From assembly GCF_947497555.1 (NCBI RefSeq), contig NZ_CANMGY010000010.1:20582-84581 (forward strand): a stretch of DNA of 64,000 nt. Reading direction: 5' to 3'. This document shows positions 18,763 to 26,986 of the stretch, in pieces. The stretch comes from an uncultured Umboniibacter sp. GTDB lineage: Bacteria; Pseudomonadota; Gammaproteobacteria; Pseudomonadales; DSM-25080. Positions within the stretch are counted from its first letter, which is position 1; every line of letters starts with the position of its first letter. The notes below the pieces were generated by a model. That model saw only the letters and a program-made list of their open reading frames with translations. It was not told the origin of the DNA and did not search any database. The translations under genes were made by a program, and so were the position numbers.

Positions 18763-19155
18763 ATGAATAATATTCCATTGACCATAAAGATAACTAACAA
18801 GCAGTCTGGGGATGTTTTAGTTCACGAACTAAGGGAACTCTCAGAGTCGCCACACCAGCAGGAATTTGTCGTCGAGTCGATGATGGGTTTTTGTGCTGAT
18901 CCTGAGTTGATGACCAAAATTAGGGTAGGTGTCGTTTTTCAATATTCCTACCGACACGATCAATTTGGCGAGCCGATGAGAATGACTATGTACATCGATA
19001 GCTCTGATGTCGATTGGGTCGATGATGGTTCGCTTCTGTTTAATGTTCTCAGATTACTTGAGCATGGTTCTCACCTTAACATCGAAAGATTGGAAAACCT
19101 GTCTCGCGCATCGGTCTTCGACATTGAGCAATACCGTTGCCGGGACTCTGCTTAA
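18763..19155 (+). CDS. Hypothetical protein (130 aa)
   Basis: Soluble, acidic, no recognised domain. It is in a tight plus-strand run with the small membrane protein before it and the PD-(D/E)XK nuclease 3 bp after it, which suggests one operon. Confidence 0.5.
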   Translation: MNNIPLTIKITNKQSGDVLVHELRELSESPHQQEFVVESMMGFCADPELMTKIRVGVVFQYSYRHDQFGEPMRMTMYIDSSDVDWVDDGSLLFNVLRLLEHGSHLNIERLENLSRASVFDIEQYRCRDSA

Positions 19156-19158
19156 GCG

Positions 19159-19674
19159 ATGAGTGTTTTCGCATCGCTGGACGACCTATCGATTTCCAGT
19201 GTTGCGATCACCCTCTCCTTGTTCATGATGATCGTGGGGGCGTACTTCCTCTATAACCGTCATCGCCTTACGCGAGACTTACCCTCTATTTTCAACGGCA
19301 GTCGCCTTTTCCTCAATGAGCGTTTTCTTAACACACCTAAAAAACACGCGATTCAAATTGCCGGTCGCTTCGACCAGGTGTTCAAACTGACTAGCGGTGA
19401 GCTTGCGGTCGTGGACAATAAGCAGACTGAGCGAACTCGATATTACCCGAGTGATGTAGCGCAACTTTCTAGCTATGCGGAAATTTTACGTTCACGAGGA
19501 TACCGTGTATTGACCACTGGCTTTCTTCGTTGTGAAAACCAACGTGGTGAAGTGACCATTGTCGAGGTTCCTCTCAAGGATCATCAGGGTGTGGCTAAGC
19601 TGGTTGAGAAATACCACTACTTACGTACTCACCGCGAGCTTGTTAATTGTCGATGCGGGCGCCATCTCACGTAG
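19159..19674 (+). CDS. Membrane-anchored PD-(D/E)XK (Cas4/RecB-like) nuclease
   Basis: 171 aa. A membrane helix at ~12-35 is followed by a compact nuclease core: GRFDQVFKL (motif with catalytic Asp, ~72-80), LAVVDNKQT (D-x-K, ~85-93) and LSSYAEILRSRGYRV (Q/Y motif, ~105). This is the Cas4/RecB-like restriction-endonuclease fold. The four-cysteine Fe-S cluster of Cas4 is not complete; only CRCGRH occurs at the C-terminus. Membrane anchoring near conjugation genes suggests it acts on DNA entering or leaving, but that is inference. Confidence 0.7.
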   Translation: MSVFASLDDLSISSVAITLSLFMMIVGAYFLYNRHRLTRDLPSIFNGSRLFLNERFLNTPKKHAIQIAGRFDQVFKLTSGELAVVDNKQTERTRYYPSDVAQLSSYAEILRSRGYRVLTTGFLRCENQRGEVTIVEVPLKDHQGVAKLVEKYHYLRTHRELVNCRCGRHLT

Positions 19675-20004
19675 TACCCCTACGAGCTCGTCGTTTAACA
19701 ACGCGCTACTCACTCCTATGACGTTCCCATGCTTGTCGTTGAACATCAGATCCCCGGTTCCCGTCACTCGATGAATATAGTGTTGGTAAATATCCGCGAA
19801 GGTTAAATCGCCTCGTTCAATGACTGACGTGTCTTTACCACCTTCTCGTAATACGATCTGTTTATCACTAATCGTCACTGAGCGCCGTTTAATTTTAACC
19901 GTATGCCAAATCGCAAACGCTAGCGGTACAATCAGAAAACCAAACAAAAGATTGACGTAGACCACCAACCACACTGGCAAACCCTGCTTCACTTTAACGC
20001 TCAC
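19621..20004 (-). CDS. PH-domain-like membrane protein
   Basis: 127 aa, GTG start with AAGGAG. Two hydrophobic segments (VWLVVYVNLLFGFLIVPLAF) precede a beta-rich domain like bacterial PH domains (RRSVTISDKQIVLREGG). It overlaps the 3' end of the nuclease gene by 54 bp in the opposite direction, which is unusual and lowers confidence slightly. Confidence 0.5.
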   Translation of the reverse strand: MSVKVKQGLPVWLVVYVNLLFGFLIVPLAFAIWHTVKIKRRSVTISDKQIVLREGGKDTSVIERGDLTFADIYQHYIHRVTGTGDLMFNDKHGNVIGVSSALLNDELVGVLREMAPASTINKLAVST

Positions 20005-20032
20005 ACAACACTCCTTTAAATTATCGTTCTAT

Positions 20033-20088
20033 CTCTGCCCCTTTTGGGCAGAGTAACGTCTGACATACCACTTTTTCTCCGATTTAAT
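20033..20088 (+). promoter_or_regulatory. Palindrome-box promoter (site b) of the S49-ParB operon
   Basis: CTCTGCCC-CTTTT-GGGCAGAG at 20033-20053, then 29 bp, then TTTAAT (20083-20088). Predicted start near 20095, just before GGAGGT and the ATG at 20108. Confidence 0.75.
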
Positions 20089-20107
20089 AACGTATATGGA
20101 GGTGCTT

Positions 20108-20278
20108 ATGTCGGACAAATTAATTATATCACTGATTATTTCAACTGCCTTAATTAGCCTGGTAACGGGTGCGTATCAGTTATTTGTCCTCCTGCTCGTC
20201 CTCCTGGTACTTGCTCCAGCTCCTGTCGAACACAAGCGACGCTTAAGGAGATTGAATTCTCCACCACCCAAGGAATAA
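20108..20278 (+). CDS. Small membrane protein (56 aa)
   Basis: ATG at 20108 after GGAGGT. Almost all of residues 3-37 are hydrophobic (LIISLIISTALISLVTGAY, FVLLLVLLVL), followed by a basic tail. First gene of the operon controlled by site b, 3 bp from the S49 peptidase gene; it may assist that membrane protease. Confidence 0.6.
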   Translation: MSDKLIISLIISTALISLVTGAYQLFVLLLVLLVLAPAPVEHKRRLRRLNSPPPKE

Positions 20279-20281
20279 TCT

Positions 20282-21307
20282 ATGTCTCACGAAAACAACG
20301 AATCTGCCGAACCTAGTGAACCGGTCGCGACGGTCTCGATTCCAATCGATTTGGCCAGAGAGCTTATCGTCTTTCCCACTAAGGAACTTAGGTCAGCGCG
20401 TCGCTCACGACTTTTAGCGTTGTTTCTCAGGCCGGCTATTGTAATAATGCTGGTTGTGATTGCGTACAACCTGGGCGACCGTCAAATGTCACTCGCGTCC
20501 GGCGATCAGACCGCTCCTCACATCGCTGTACTATCACTTAAAGGCGATGTGGGTTCGGGAGGTGGCGTTGATGCTGACGTCCTCATCCCTGCGCTTCAGC
20601 GCGCCTTTGAAGCCTCCCTGTCGAAAGCTGTTTTACTCAAGATAGATTCCCCTGGCGGCAGCCCGGTACACGCGGATCGTATCTACAACGAGATCGATCG
20701 CCTTCAAACACTCCACCCGAATAAACCTGTTTACGCTGTCATCGGCGATTTGGGTGCCTCAGCTGCCTACTATATTGCAGCAGCGGCAGACGAGATCCAC
20801 GTCAACCCCTCTTCGGTCGTCGGTTCCATTGGCGTGATTTCCTCGAGCTTTGGCTTCACTGAACTCATGGATAAGGTTGGCGTAGAGCGTCGAGTGATTA
20901 CTTCCGGTACTAACAAGTCATTGATGGACCCCTATCAGCCGCTTCCTGAATCGCTTCGTGTTTACTGGGAGACAATGCTCGGTGAGGTCCACGAAAACTT
21001 CATTGAAGCGGTCATTGAGGGTCGCGGTGAGCGCTTAAGCTATGAGCATCCAGACTTTCCTGACATCTTCACGGGCCTAGTTTGGACAGGTAGTCGCAGT
21101 GTTGAGCTGGGACTTGCTGATGGTTTTGCAACCCCAATGGAACTCGCTGCTACGTCGGGCATCGATCACAACGAAGTCAACTATACCCCCACTCGCGATT
21201 TTTTAAGCGCGCTATCAATGAAAGTTGAACAGGGCATTAGTGATGGTGTTAGTCAAGCCATTGCCCAGGGCATTAACGGCGTGAGTCAGACCATGGAGAT
21301 TCAATGA
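20282..21307 (+). CDS. S49 family signal-peptide-peptidase-like protease (SppA/SohB type)
   Basis: 341 aa with one N-terminal membrane helix (~50-65). The S49 core is intact: IDSPGGSPVHADRI (~120), catalytic Ser in GDLGASAAYYIAAAAD (~155), SVVGSIGVI, and the general-base Lys in TSGTNKSLMDPY (~210). Short, single-domain form like SohB. It would cleave peptides at the periplasmic face of the membrane. Followed closely by a 47-aa membrane protein and a DsbA-like gene in one operon. Comparable S49-DsbC gene pairs are common in SXT/IncC-type elements. Confidence 0.9.
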   Translation: MSHENNESAEPSEPVATVSIPIDLARELIVFPTKELRSARRSRLLALFLRPAIVIMLVVIAYNLGDRQMSLASGDQTAPHIAVLSLKGDVGSGGGVDADVLIPALQRAFEASLSKAVLLKIDSPGGSPVHADRIYNEIDRLQTLHPNKPVYAVIGDLGASAAYYIAAAADEIHVNPSSVVGSIGVISSSFGFTELMDKVGVERRVITSGTNKSLMDPYQPLPESLRVYWETMLGEVHENFIEAVIEGRGERLSYEHPDFPDIFTGLVWTGSRSVELGLADGFATPMELAATSGIDHNEVNYTPTRDFLSALSMKVEQGISDGVSQAIAQGINGVSQTMEIQ

Positions 21308-21308
21308 G

Positions 21309-21452
21309 ATGGCAATGGTAATTAAGCACCGCTTAAAAGTAACTACTCGCGCCGTTTCCGCGCTGCTATCAGCCTTTGGTGCGGTCTTTCTGATCGCGGC
21401 TAACGCGGTCGGTATTCACTTTTTATGGATTAACTTTATTTTAGCGGCTTGA
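21309..21452 (+). CDS. 47-aa membrane protein
   Basis: ATG at 21309 directly after the S49 stop, GGAG at about 12 bp upstream. Sequence is basic at the start (KHRLK) and then one membrane helix (ALLSAFGAVFLIAANAVGI). The following DsbA-like gene starts 20 bp later. The tight spacing and membrane helix support a real small gene. Confidence 0.5.
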   Translation: MAMVIKHRLKVTTRAVSALLSAFGAVFLIAANAVGIHFLWINFILAA

Positions 21453-21472
21453 CCGCATTACAGGAGAGCGCC

Positions 21473-22333
21473 ATGAGCGACAACAACTCGAACATCCCTA
21501 CTGAGCAAATCACCGCCTTACAAGATTCTACCTCGAAGTTACTCAAGGCGATCATCGCTTTGTTCTTACTCTGTGCGGTGAGCCTAAGCTTAACGATTGT
21601 AGTGTTACTAACGAGCGATTCGTCGTCACAACAGGACGCCGTGACCAATCCAGGTGATCTTGCAGCGATCGTCGCTGAGCAGATGGCCATACAAAAGGAG
21701 GCTGAGCAGCAAGCGGCCATTGAATCTCGTCTTTCTGGCTATCGCGAGGTGGTGACTGGTGATGCCAACCCAAATTCGGTGTATGGCAACCCCAGCGCCC
21801 GGTTCACCTTGGTGGAATTCAGCGACCTTGAGTGTGGCTTCTGTAAGCGATTCCATGACACACCAAAGCAAGTCGTTGATAAGTATGACGGTGCGGTCAA
21901 TTGGCAATGGCAACACATGCCGTTGGACTTTCATAATCCGGCCGCACAAGTCTTAGCCGTCGCATCGGAGTGTGTACGCGAGCTTGGCGGTAATCAGAAG
22001 TTTTGGGGCTTCCTTGAGGGCGTCTTTAAACGTTCTGCGGGCAATGGCCAAGGCGTATCAGATCTTCCCGCTTTAATCGCTGACTACGGTGTCGACCCGT
22101 CTAAGGCGCAAGACTGTATCTCATCAGGTCGTCAATTTGAAACGGTCAATGCCCACCTAGCGCGTGCCGACGCGATGGGTGTCGATTCAACGCCGACGAG
22201 CTTTATTGTTGATAACCAAACCGGAGAGTACGTGATGTTGCGAGGCGCTCAGCCCCTTCAGGCTGTTGAGGCGACGATTGAGCGAATGATTCAAATTAGT
22301 ACGTCACAAGAGAACCCGCAGACAGGTAATTAA
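21473..22333 (+). CDS. DsbA-family thioredoxin-fold protein, membrane-anchored
   Basis: 286 aa from the ATG at 21473 (AGGAG upstream). Membrane anchor ~25-45 (ALFLLCAVSLSLTIVVLL), coiled coil ~55-85, then a DsbA/Com1-like domain: FSDLECGFCKRFHD has the CGFC active site (~120), and the cis-Pro loop is in VDSTPTSFIVDNQTG. Likely a periplasmic disulfide oxidant or isomerase for transfer proteins. A partner DsbB is not in the window; a DsbD-alpha-like protein is. Confidence 0.88.
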   Translation: MSDNNSNIPTEQITALQDSTSKLLKAIIALFLLCAVSLSLTIVVLLTSDSSSQQDAVTNPGDLAAIVAEQMAIQKEAEQQAAIESRLSGYREVVTGDANPNSVYGNPSARFTLVEFSDLECGFCKRFHDTPKQVVDKYDGAVNWQWQHMPLDFHNPAAQVLAVASECVRELGGNQKFWGFLEGVFKRSAGNGQGVSDLPALIADYGVDPSKAQDCISSGRQFETVNAHLARADAMGVDSTPTSFIVDNQTGEYVMLRGAQPLQAVEATIERMIQISTSQENPQTGN

Positions 22334-22342
22334 TTAGACGTT

Positions 22343-22603
22343 ATGTCCACAACTCAGAAGACAAATCCTACCGCTAGCGAGGCGCCCCCGGCGCCTAAGC
22401 CGTCGCGCACACCCTTATCGGCGGCTAACCCTTTTCTTCTTTCCGAACTGATGGCACGGCAATATCGTCGATACCGTCATTTTCGGAAACTCAACCTAGC
22501 GTTCTTTTTTGCACTTGGCTATCTCATGGCGCTGCTCATGGCGCATTTCATTCCCCAAGTGTGGAACCGCATCTACTTTTGGTTTGCGGGGGCTATTTCG
22601 TAA
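22343..22603 (+). CDS. Small membrane protein (86 aa)
   Basis: Pro/Ala-rich N-terminus, then one or two helices (LAFFFALGYLMALLMAHFI, IYFWFAGAI). The stop overlaps the next ATG (TAATG), so translation is coupled. No family recognised. Confidence 0.55.
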   Translation: MSTTQKTNPTASEAPPAPKPSRTPLSAANPFLLSELMARQYRRYRHFRKLNLAFFFALGYLMALLMAHFIPQVWNRIYFWFAGAIS

Positions 22604-23154
22604 TGTCGGATAAGGCCGCGGTCTACCGAAGCCTGGTGTCGGTAATCAAGCAGATCGGCGTTCTCGAAGAGCGCAATTTGGTGCCTACACGTATTTATGG
22701 TGAGTCCGATAATCGATTTCTGACGTTATCGTCATGCCTTTGTGGAGCACCGGCAGTTGTCGAGAAGAGTGATACCCAACATTACACCTCACATTGTACC
22801 GGTTGTTCAACCGCCGCCGCTCCGTCCACTACGGCATTGGAGGCCGCGATTGCTTGGAATCTCTCTCCGAACACCAACCGCGCAGACTACCGCTCATCGC
22901 CTTGGTTTGGCATCGTTCATCTCACCCCTGCTGCCGCATGGTATCGCCTTCGGCTTATTGAGGCAGATCTTAACCTCAGAGTACAGCGGGTCCGATTAGA
23001 ATTGGAACTAGGACAACAAGCGACATGGGCTCACTATCGAAAATTGAGAAATTATTGGCTACTTTGCCGGTATTTAATCGAGGTCATTCAATTGCCTCAA
23101 CCCCCTCTTCACAGCAAGTCGCTCACTCACCCTCGGGAGGCAACGACGAAATGA
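22603..23154 (+). CDS. Hypothetical protein with zinc-ribbon-like cysteines
   Basis: 183 aa from the ATG overlapping the previous stop. LSSCLCGAPAV and HCTGCSTA give four cysteines (C-x-C, C-x2-C) that could bind zinc, as in small restriction-alleviation-type (Lar) ribbons. The C-terminus is helical and Leu/Arg-rich. Its stop overlaps the ParB start (ATGA). Confidence 0.5.
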   Translation: MSDKAAVYRSLVSVIKQIGVLEERNLVPTRIYGESDNRFLTLSSCLCGAPAVVEKSDTQHYTSHCTGCSTAAAPSTTALEAAIAWNLSPNTNRADYRSSPWFGIVHLTPAAAWYRLRLIEADLNLRVQRVRLELELGQQATWAHYRKLRNYWLLCRYLIEVIQLPQPPLHSKSLTHPREATTK

Positions 23155-24395
23155 ACGCGCCAATTACTTTGTCCGATGCGAACAACAACGCCAATACTGA
23201 ACTCATTACCCTCTCTCCCGATAGCATTACCGCGCTCGAGCAGGTGAGGAGACAATTCGATGATCAAGCGATTGAAGAGATGGCCGCGTCGTTAAGCTCG
23301 GTCGGCCAACAGTTGCCTATTATTGTCCAAAAGACCGGCACCACCTACACCATCATCGATGGTGAGTGTCGTTGGCGCGCAGCGAAAACGATTCCGGGAT
23401 TTAAACTTCTCGCCGTGGTGAAATTAGATTTCAATCGGGACGATCGTGCCAATTTATTAATTTCTCAGATTGTGGCCAACGAACAACGAAACCAGCTTAA
23501 TCCCTATGAGATTTCAGTGGCCTTGAACGAGCTCAAGGAACTTGGCCTCACCGCGCTTCAGATAGCAGAACGTATCGGTTGGTTAAGCAAAGTAGCTAAG
23601 GGCAAACAGTCCAAGCCCAACGATGATAAGGTTCAGCGCTACATTAATATCATCGAGCTCGATGATCGCGGCCTTGAATTAATTCAATCTGGCGTCATTA
23701 AAGACATTAATATCATTAACAACCTTCGCAGCATCCTTTCCCTCAACGCGGAGCGTTACCAGGAACTATTAAGTAAGGCTGAGCATCCAAGCACACGCTT
23801 AACCCGGTCAGACACCAGCAAGGTACTGAGCACGCTTCGCCAAGCCGACGCCGACGTCCCCACCGATGAGGAAGCGGCCGAGTCGAAGGCTCGCGCTCAA
23901 CAGGATGACCTAGCGTCCCAGGCATCCGACCTACTTGATGCCCATGAAACGGCCGGTGAGTCCAGTGCGCCGCCGCCTGACGCGATGTCGGATGGCGACG
24001 AAGAAGCGATTGATCCGAGCGCCCCAGATCCGGGTTATCAATGTCAAAAAGACCCCTCCGAGGTGTCCTTTAGCTCTGAACCTGCACCGACCGGACACGA
24101 TGACCGACTGAATGATCACAGTTATGATGAGACACAGCACATTGTCGAGTTGTTAGTTTATGGTGACGCCCTGGACGTGTACCGTGACCAATATCTCGAG
24201 ACACTTGACGTCAGTACCGTGATTAAGGAAGACTTAAATAACTGGATTTGGACATTAAACGTTCGTCAGCCGCGCAACGCACGATGCTCTGAATTAATGC
24301 TTGAGTTGATCCATCCGAAATATGATGCAGTGCACCGCCAACTTGTCAACATTAACGACTTGTATATTGAGCAAGCGACACTCGAGCAAGGTTAA
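23151..24395 (+). CDS. parB: ParB/Spo0J-family partition protein
   Basis: 414 aa if started at the ATG overlapping the previous stop; an earlier ATG at 23025 would give 456 aa but overlaps the upstream gene by 130 bp. ParB N-terminal domain with ITALEQVRRQFDD, LPIIVQK and DGECRWRAAKT (the GERRxRA CTP-binding motif variant), then ANEQRNQLNPYE and the HTH (TALQIAERIGWLSK). The C-terminal third is acidic and low-complexity. No ParA is in the window; a candidate centromere is the repetitive DNA at 63.2-64 kb. Confidence 0.88.
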   Translation: MNAPITLSDANNNANTELITLSPDSITALEQVRRQFDDQAIEEMAASLSSVGQQLPIIVQKTGTTYTIIDGECRWRAAKTIPGFKLLAVVKLDFNRDDRANLLISQIVANEQRNQLNPYEISVALNELKELGLTALQIAERIGWLSKVAKGKQSKPNDDKVQRYINIIELDDRGLELIQSGVIKDINIINNLRSILSLNAERYQELLSKAEHPSTRLTRSDTSKVLSTLRQADADVPTDEEAAESKARAQQDDLASQASDLLDAHETAGESSAPPPDAMSDGDEEAIDPSAPDPGYQCQKDPSEVSFSSEPAPTGHDDRLNDHSYDETQHIVELLVYGDALDVYRDQYLETLDVSTVIKEDLNNWIWTLNVRQPRNARCSELMLELIHPKYDAVHRQLVNINDLYIEQATLEQG

Positions 24396-24426
24396 TGAGT
24401 TTCTTTTCTTAGGAGAAAGCGATGTT

Positions 24427-24813
24427 ATGTACAGTGAGATACATTTAAGAACGATCCTCTCGTTGCGACACGTTATCGATTCATTATTTCGCCCAACACG
24501 CTTTAAGTTCGGGCCATATAAAGTCACGGCGGCTTGGGAAAGGGGCCCGAACCGTATTCAGGATGGAGCGTATAGCCCATATTACGACATTGATCTATCC
24601 AACGATTACCAAGAAGCACTTAAGCAGATTGCGTATTCGCTCGGCGCTGAATTCACCTTGATAGACGGAGAGCTCTTTGTGAGTTCCGACCAACGACTAG
24701 ATGGACTGATTACGCTTAACCAGGGCACTCACGCTCTTACGCTTCATCGACTGCCCTGGTATCGCTGGAGAACAACATCTCGTACTTATTGCACCGATGG
24801 ATATAATACTTAA
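24427..24813 (+). CDS. Hypothetical protein (128 aa)
   Basis: ATG at 24427 chosen because AGGAGAA lies about 10 bp upstream. Soluble; no recognised domain. Downstream of parB in the same direction with a 31-bp gap. Confidence 0.5.
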   Translation: MYSEIHLRTILSLRHVIDSLFRPTRFKFGPYKVTAAWERGPNRIQDGAYSPYYDIDLSNDYQEALKQIAYSLGAEFTLIDGELFVSSDQRLDGLITLNQGTHALTLHRLPWYRWRTTSRTYCTDGYNT

Positions 24814-24834
24814 CACTACGACAAGGATCACAAC

Positions 24835-25146
24835 ATGGATGTTCACTTAACACTACAACGCGTTGCCCCGTCACAGGTAACCCATCACCCTGATTTTTCC
24901 ACGGTCGAAGATTATTTTACGTTTACCGATCAAACCTGTGTCTACTTCCTGAGTTTTTTGGATGACGATTCAATCCCTCTGGTCATGAACGCCCTGTCCG
25001 AATCACTCCCTATCGACTTCATCTCGATCGGCGATCAGCTTTACGCCATTACCGAAGATGATGATCTTCAGGGCGATTTAACCATCGACACCCACAACAA
25101 CAAACTCATTCTTCTACAAACCGAAACGACAGCGACCTTAATGTAA
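24835..25146 (+). CDS. Acidic hypothetical protein (103 aa)
   Basis: Strongly acidic, soluble, AAGGATC before the ATG. No family recognised. Continues the plus-strand run after parB. Confidence 0.5.
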   Translation: MDVHLTLQRVAPSQVTHHPDFSTVEDYFTFTDQTCVYFLSFLDDDSIPLVMNALSESLPIDFISIGDQLYAITEDDDLQGDLTIDTHNNKLILLQTETTATLM

Positions 25147-25162
25147 TTGGCCACCCTCCGAT

Positions 25163-25203
25163 AGGCGATCAGCTTCCCTGAGAGTTTGGAACTCTGATCG
25201 CCT
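25163..25203 (+). promoter_or_regulatory. Nested inverted repeat before the 203-aa gene
   Basis: AGGCGATCAG and CTGATCGCCT are perfect 10-bp arms, and an inner AGAGTT-TGG-AACTCT hairpin sits inside. The structure ends 17 bp before the next ATG. No T-tract follows, so an operator or regulatory RNA hairpin is more likely than a terminator. Confidence 0.45.
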
Positions 25204-25220
25204 CGTGGTAAAACAATAGT

Positions 25221-25832
25221 ATGACCAAACGAAAGTATGACACCTCAAAATATGAGCCGAATAACATTGCAGACTATCTCCCCACTCGGGATGATCGTTC
25301 GATGTTACGTAGCGCAATCAACCGGCACGCCCTCGGCAGTAATCTGTTGAGCCCGGCGGAGCTGGCATCGTGTTGTCATCATCTATTTCATGGTTACAGC
25401 GCAACATCGGATCGGCTCAGCCACGGTGTGGGGATCTCGGCAGGTCATTTGCGGCATCTCGCCTGCATTGGCAGACAATTGAGCAATTCTGCCTTACGCA
25501 AACTTGATAACGGTTCGCTCAGCGTCTCAAAAGCCCGGCTCATCGCCAAGCTACCGCATACTGAACAGAATGAGTGGCTTGCTAAGCTGAACTACTCGTT
25601 TCGTCGATTACGCAGCGAGATTGATGGGAGTGATCCTACCCCTGTCTTTACCGAAGATACGTCAGCGGATTTTTCAATCCCTGCTGAAGCGATTTCTCAC
25701 CAAGTCGGTGTTGCGACGCGAATTGAAGGCGATACTGCAACCCAGGGACGTATTATTCTGTCCTTTGATAACTTGGATACCTTTGACTACCTAATGACAC
25801 GACTGGAGGTGGATTTACGTGAGCAAGACTGA
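25221..25832 (+). CDS. ParB-like HTH-domain hypothetical protein
   Basis: 203 aa. VGISAGHLRHLACIGRQLS and LDNGSLSVSKARLIAKLP resemble the HTH part of ParB/KorB proteins without the N-terminal CTPase domain. Could bind DNA, perhaps the inverted repeat just upstream. Overlaps the next gene by 14 bp. Confidence 0.45.
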   Translation: MTKRKYDTSKYEPNNIADYLPTRDDRSMLRSAINRHALGSNLLSPAELASCCHHLFHGYSATSDRLSHGVGISAGHLRHLACIGRQLSNSALRKLDNGSLSVSKARLIAKLPHTEQNEWLAKLNYSFRRLRSEIDGSDPTPVFTEDTSADFSIPAEAISHQVGVATRIEGDTATQGRIILSFDNLDTFDYLMTRLEVDLREQD

Positions 25833-26172
25833 GCCATCGACCTTAACGTTACTACTCGCGGTTACCCGGCGCCTTTATGTTCGTTGTCACATCAAAACCA
25901 TGCCCCTATCAGGATTGATTTACGCACCCTGGTTAATCACCCGCCAAGGGAAATTAAAACACCCTCAGATTATCGCCTTTGGATTGATGCTATTTTTAGG
26001 TGTCTTTACCCCCTTTGTCTTGGCGACGACACTCCCTCTCGGTGAGTTATTCATTCTTGGCGCTCTTTGCATTCTCGTTGCCTATGCTTGGTTTGCCTAC
26101 CGAGCCCATTTGTGGTGGCAAGTCTTACAGGTTGCCCAACATCGAAAAACTAAGCAGGATAAACAGCAATGA
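25819..26172 (+). CDS. Membrane protein (117 aa)
   Basis: GTG start inside the previous gene's end with GGAGGT upstream. Two membrane helices (IIAFGLMLFLGVFTPFVLA, LFILGALCILVAYAWF) and basic ends. No family recognised. ATGA-type overlap with the next membrane gene. Confidence 0.55.
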   Translation: MSKTEPSTLTLLLAVTRRLYVRCHIKTMPLSGLIYAPWLITRQGKLKHPQIIAFGLMLFLGVFTPFVLATTLPLGELFILGALCILVAYAWFAYRAHLWWQVLQVAQHRKTKQDKQQ

Positions 26173-26474
26173 TAAAAAAAGTGACCCCGACCTTCACCCA
26201 GATTAACACCGCCCTAATTCTTGTTGCTGTGATCGCTACAATCGGTCTCCTTGCGTACTCGCTCGAGGCTTTACTCGCCTCGTTTGCAAGTGAACTCGTC
26301 ATGGCGATGTTTTACCTCACAGTAGGCGTCGTGTCAGGCGTTCTCGGCGCATCGGTTCATCTGGTGAGGTTATCCTCAAAAACCATCCATCAGCGACTCT
26401 ACACGCCCCTAGATCTTCTCGCTGTTATTTTACTTCTACCGCGAACACTGCTCGACCACCTTCGCCATAAATAA
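26169..26474 (+). CDS. Membrane protein (101 aa)
   Basis: Two or three hydrophobic segments (ALILVAVIATIGLLAYSL, AMFYLTVGVVSGVLGASVH, LDLLAVILLL). Last gene of the plus-strand run that begins at 25221. No family recognised. Confidence 0.55.
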   Translation: MIKKVTPTFTQINTALILVAVIATIGLLAYSLEALLASFASELVMAMFYLTVGVVSGVLGASVHLVRLSSKTIHQRLYTPLDLLAVILLLPRTLLDHLRHK

Positions 26475-26480
26475 GCGCTG

Positions 26481-26536
26481 CTCTGCCCCTATTGGGCAGC
26501 GACACGCAAAAATAGCCCGCGGGTTCTCGCTATGAT
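26481..26536 (+). promoter_or_regulatory. Palindrome-box promoter (site c)
   Basis: CTCTGCCC-CTATT-GGGCAGCG at 26481-26501, 29 bp, then TATGAT (26531-26536). Precedes the exported 140-aa protein, with its ATG about 14 nt from the predicted start of transcription. Confidence 0.75.
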
Positions 26537-26556
26537 TTTCTTTTTAGGAGAAATTC

Positions 26557-26979
26557 ATGATTCGAGGTACCTTCGCCATACTCTGCTTATTCCCGCTGCT
26601 CAGTTTCGCTGAGGAACCCTCCTGCACTTGTGCGGGAGTTAGCCTAAAGGACTCACTGAAGCACGCTTCATCGGCCAGCGTATTCCGCGTTACGTCCGTA
26701 CAAACACAGCCGGCTTCTCTTCCAAACTTCCCGGATTTGCTCCATGCCCAGGTTGAACTACACCATTCCTTCACGCCCGGACTTGAATCGGCTCGACTCC
26801 TTGTTAGTTCCGTTGAGACATCGAGCTGCGGCCTGTCAATCCAGCCTGGTGATCTTGTCTTTGCCCTACGCCAACCTAATGAGACGTCCGAATCGATGTT
26901 AATGATCAACCAGTGCGATCACTCCAGCGTAGTCACCGAAGAGGATTTTCCCTGGTTATCCCAACAAATTCAGCAATGA
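26557..26979 (+). CDS. Exported Cys-rich hypothetical protein
   Basis: 140 aa with signal peptide (residues 1-18) and AGGAGA before the ATG. The mature N-terminus begins CTCAG after a short lead, and further cysteines follow (SSCGL, NQCD). The layout recalls NTR/TIMP-like small domains but this is weak. A similar CHC start is seen in the minus-strand protein at 28091-28543. Confidence 0.5.
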   Translation: MIRGTFAILCLFPLLSFAEEPSCTCAGVSLKDSLKHASSASVFRVTSVQTQPASLPNFPDLLHAQVELHHSFTPGLESARLLVSSVETSSCGLSIQPGDLVFALRQPNETSESMLMINQCDHSSVVTEEDFPWLSQQIQQ

Positions 26980-26986
26980 GGCATCT

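Noticed and set aside
19621..19774. Extension of the nuclease into a CRISPR-associated Cas4
   Set aside because: No complete four-cysteine cluster and 20 kb from cas1; kept as a Cas4/RecB-like nuclease only.
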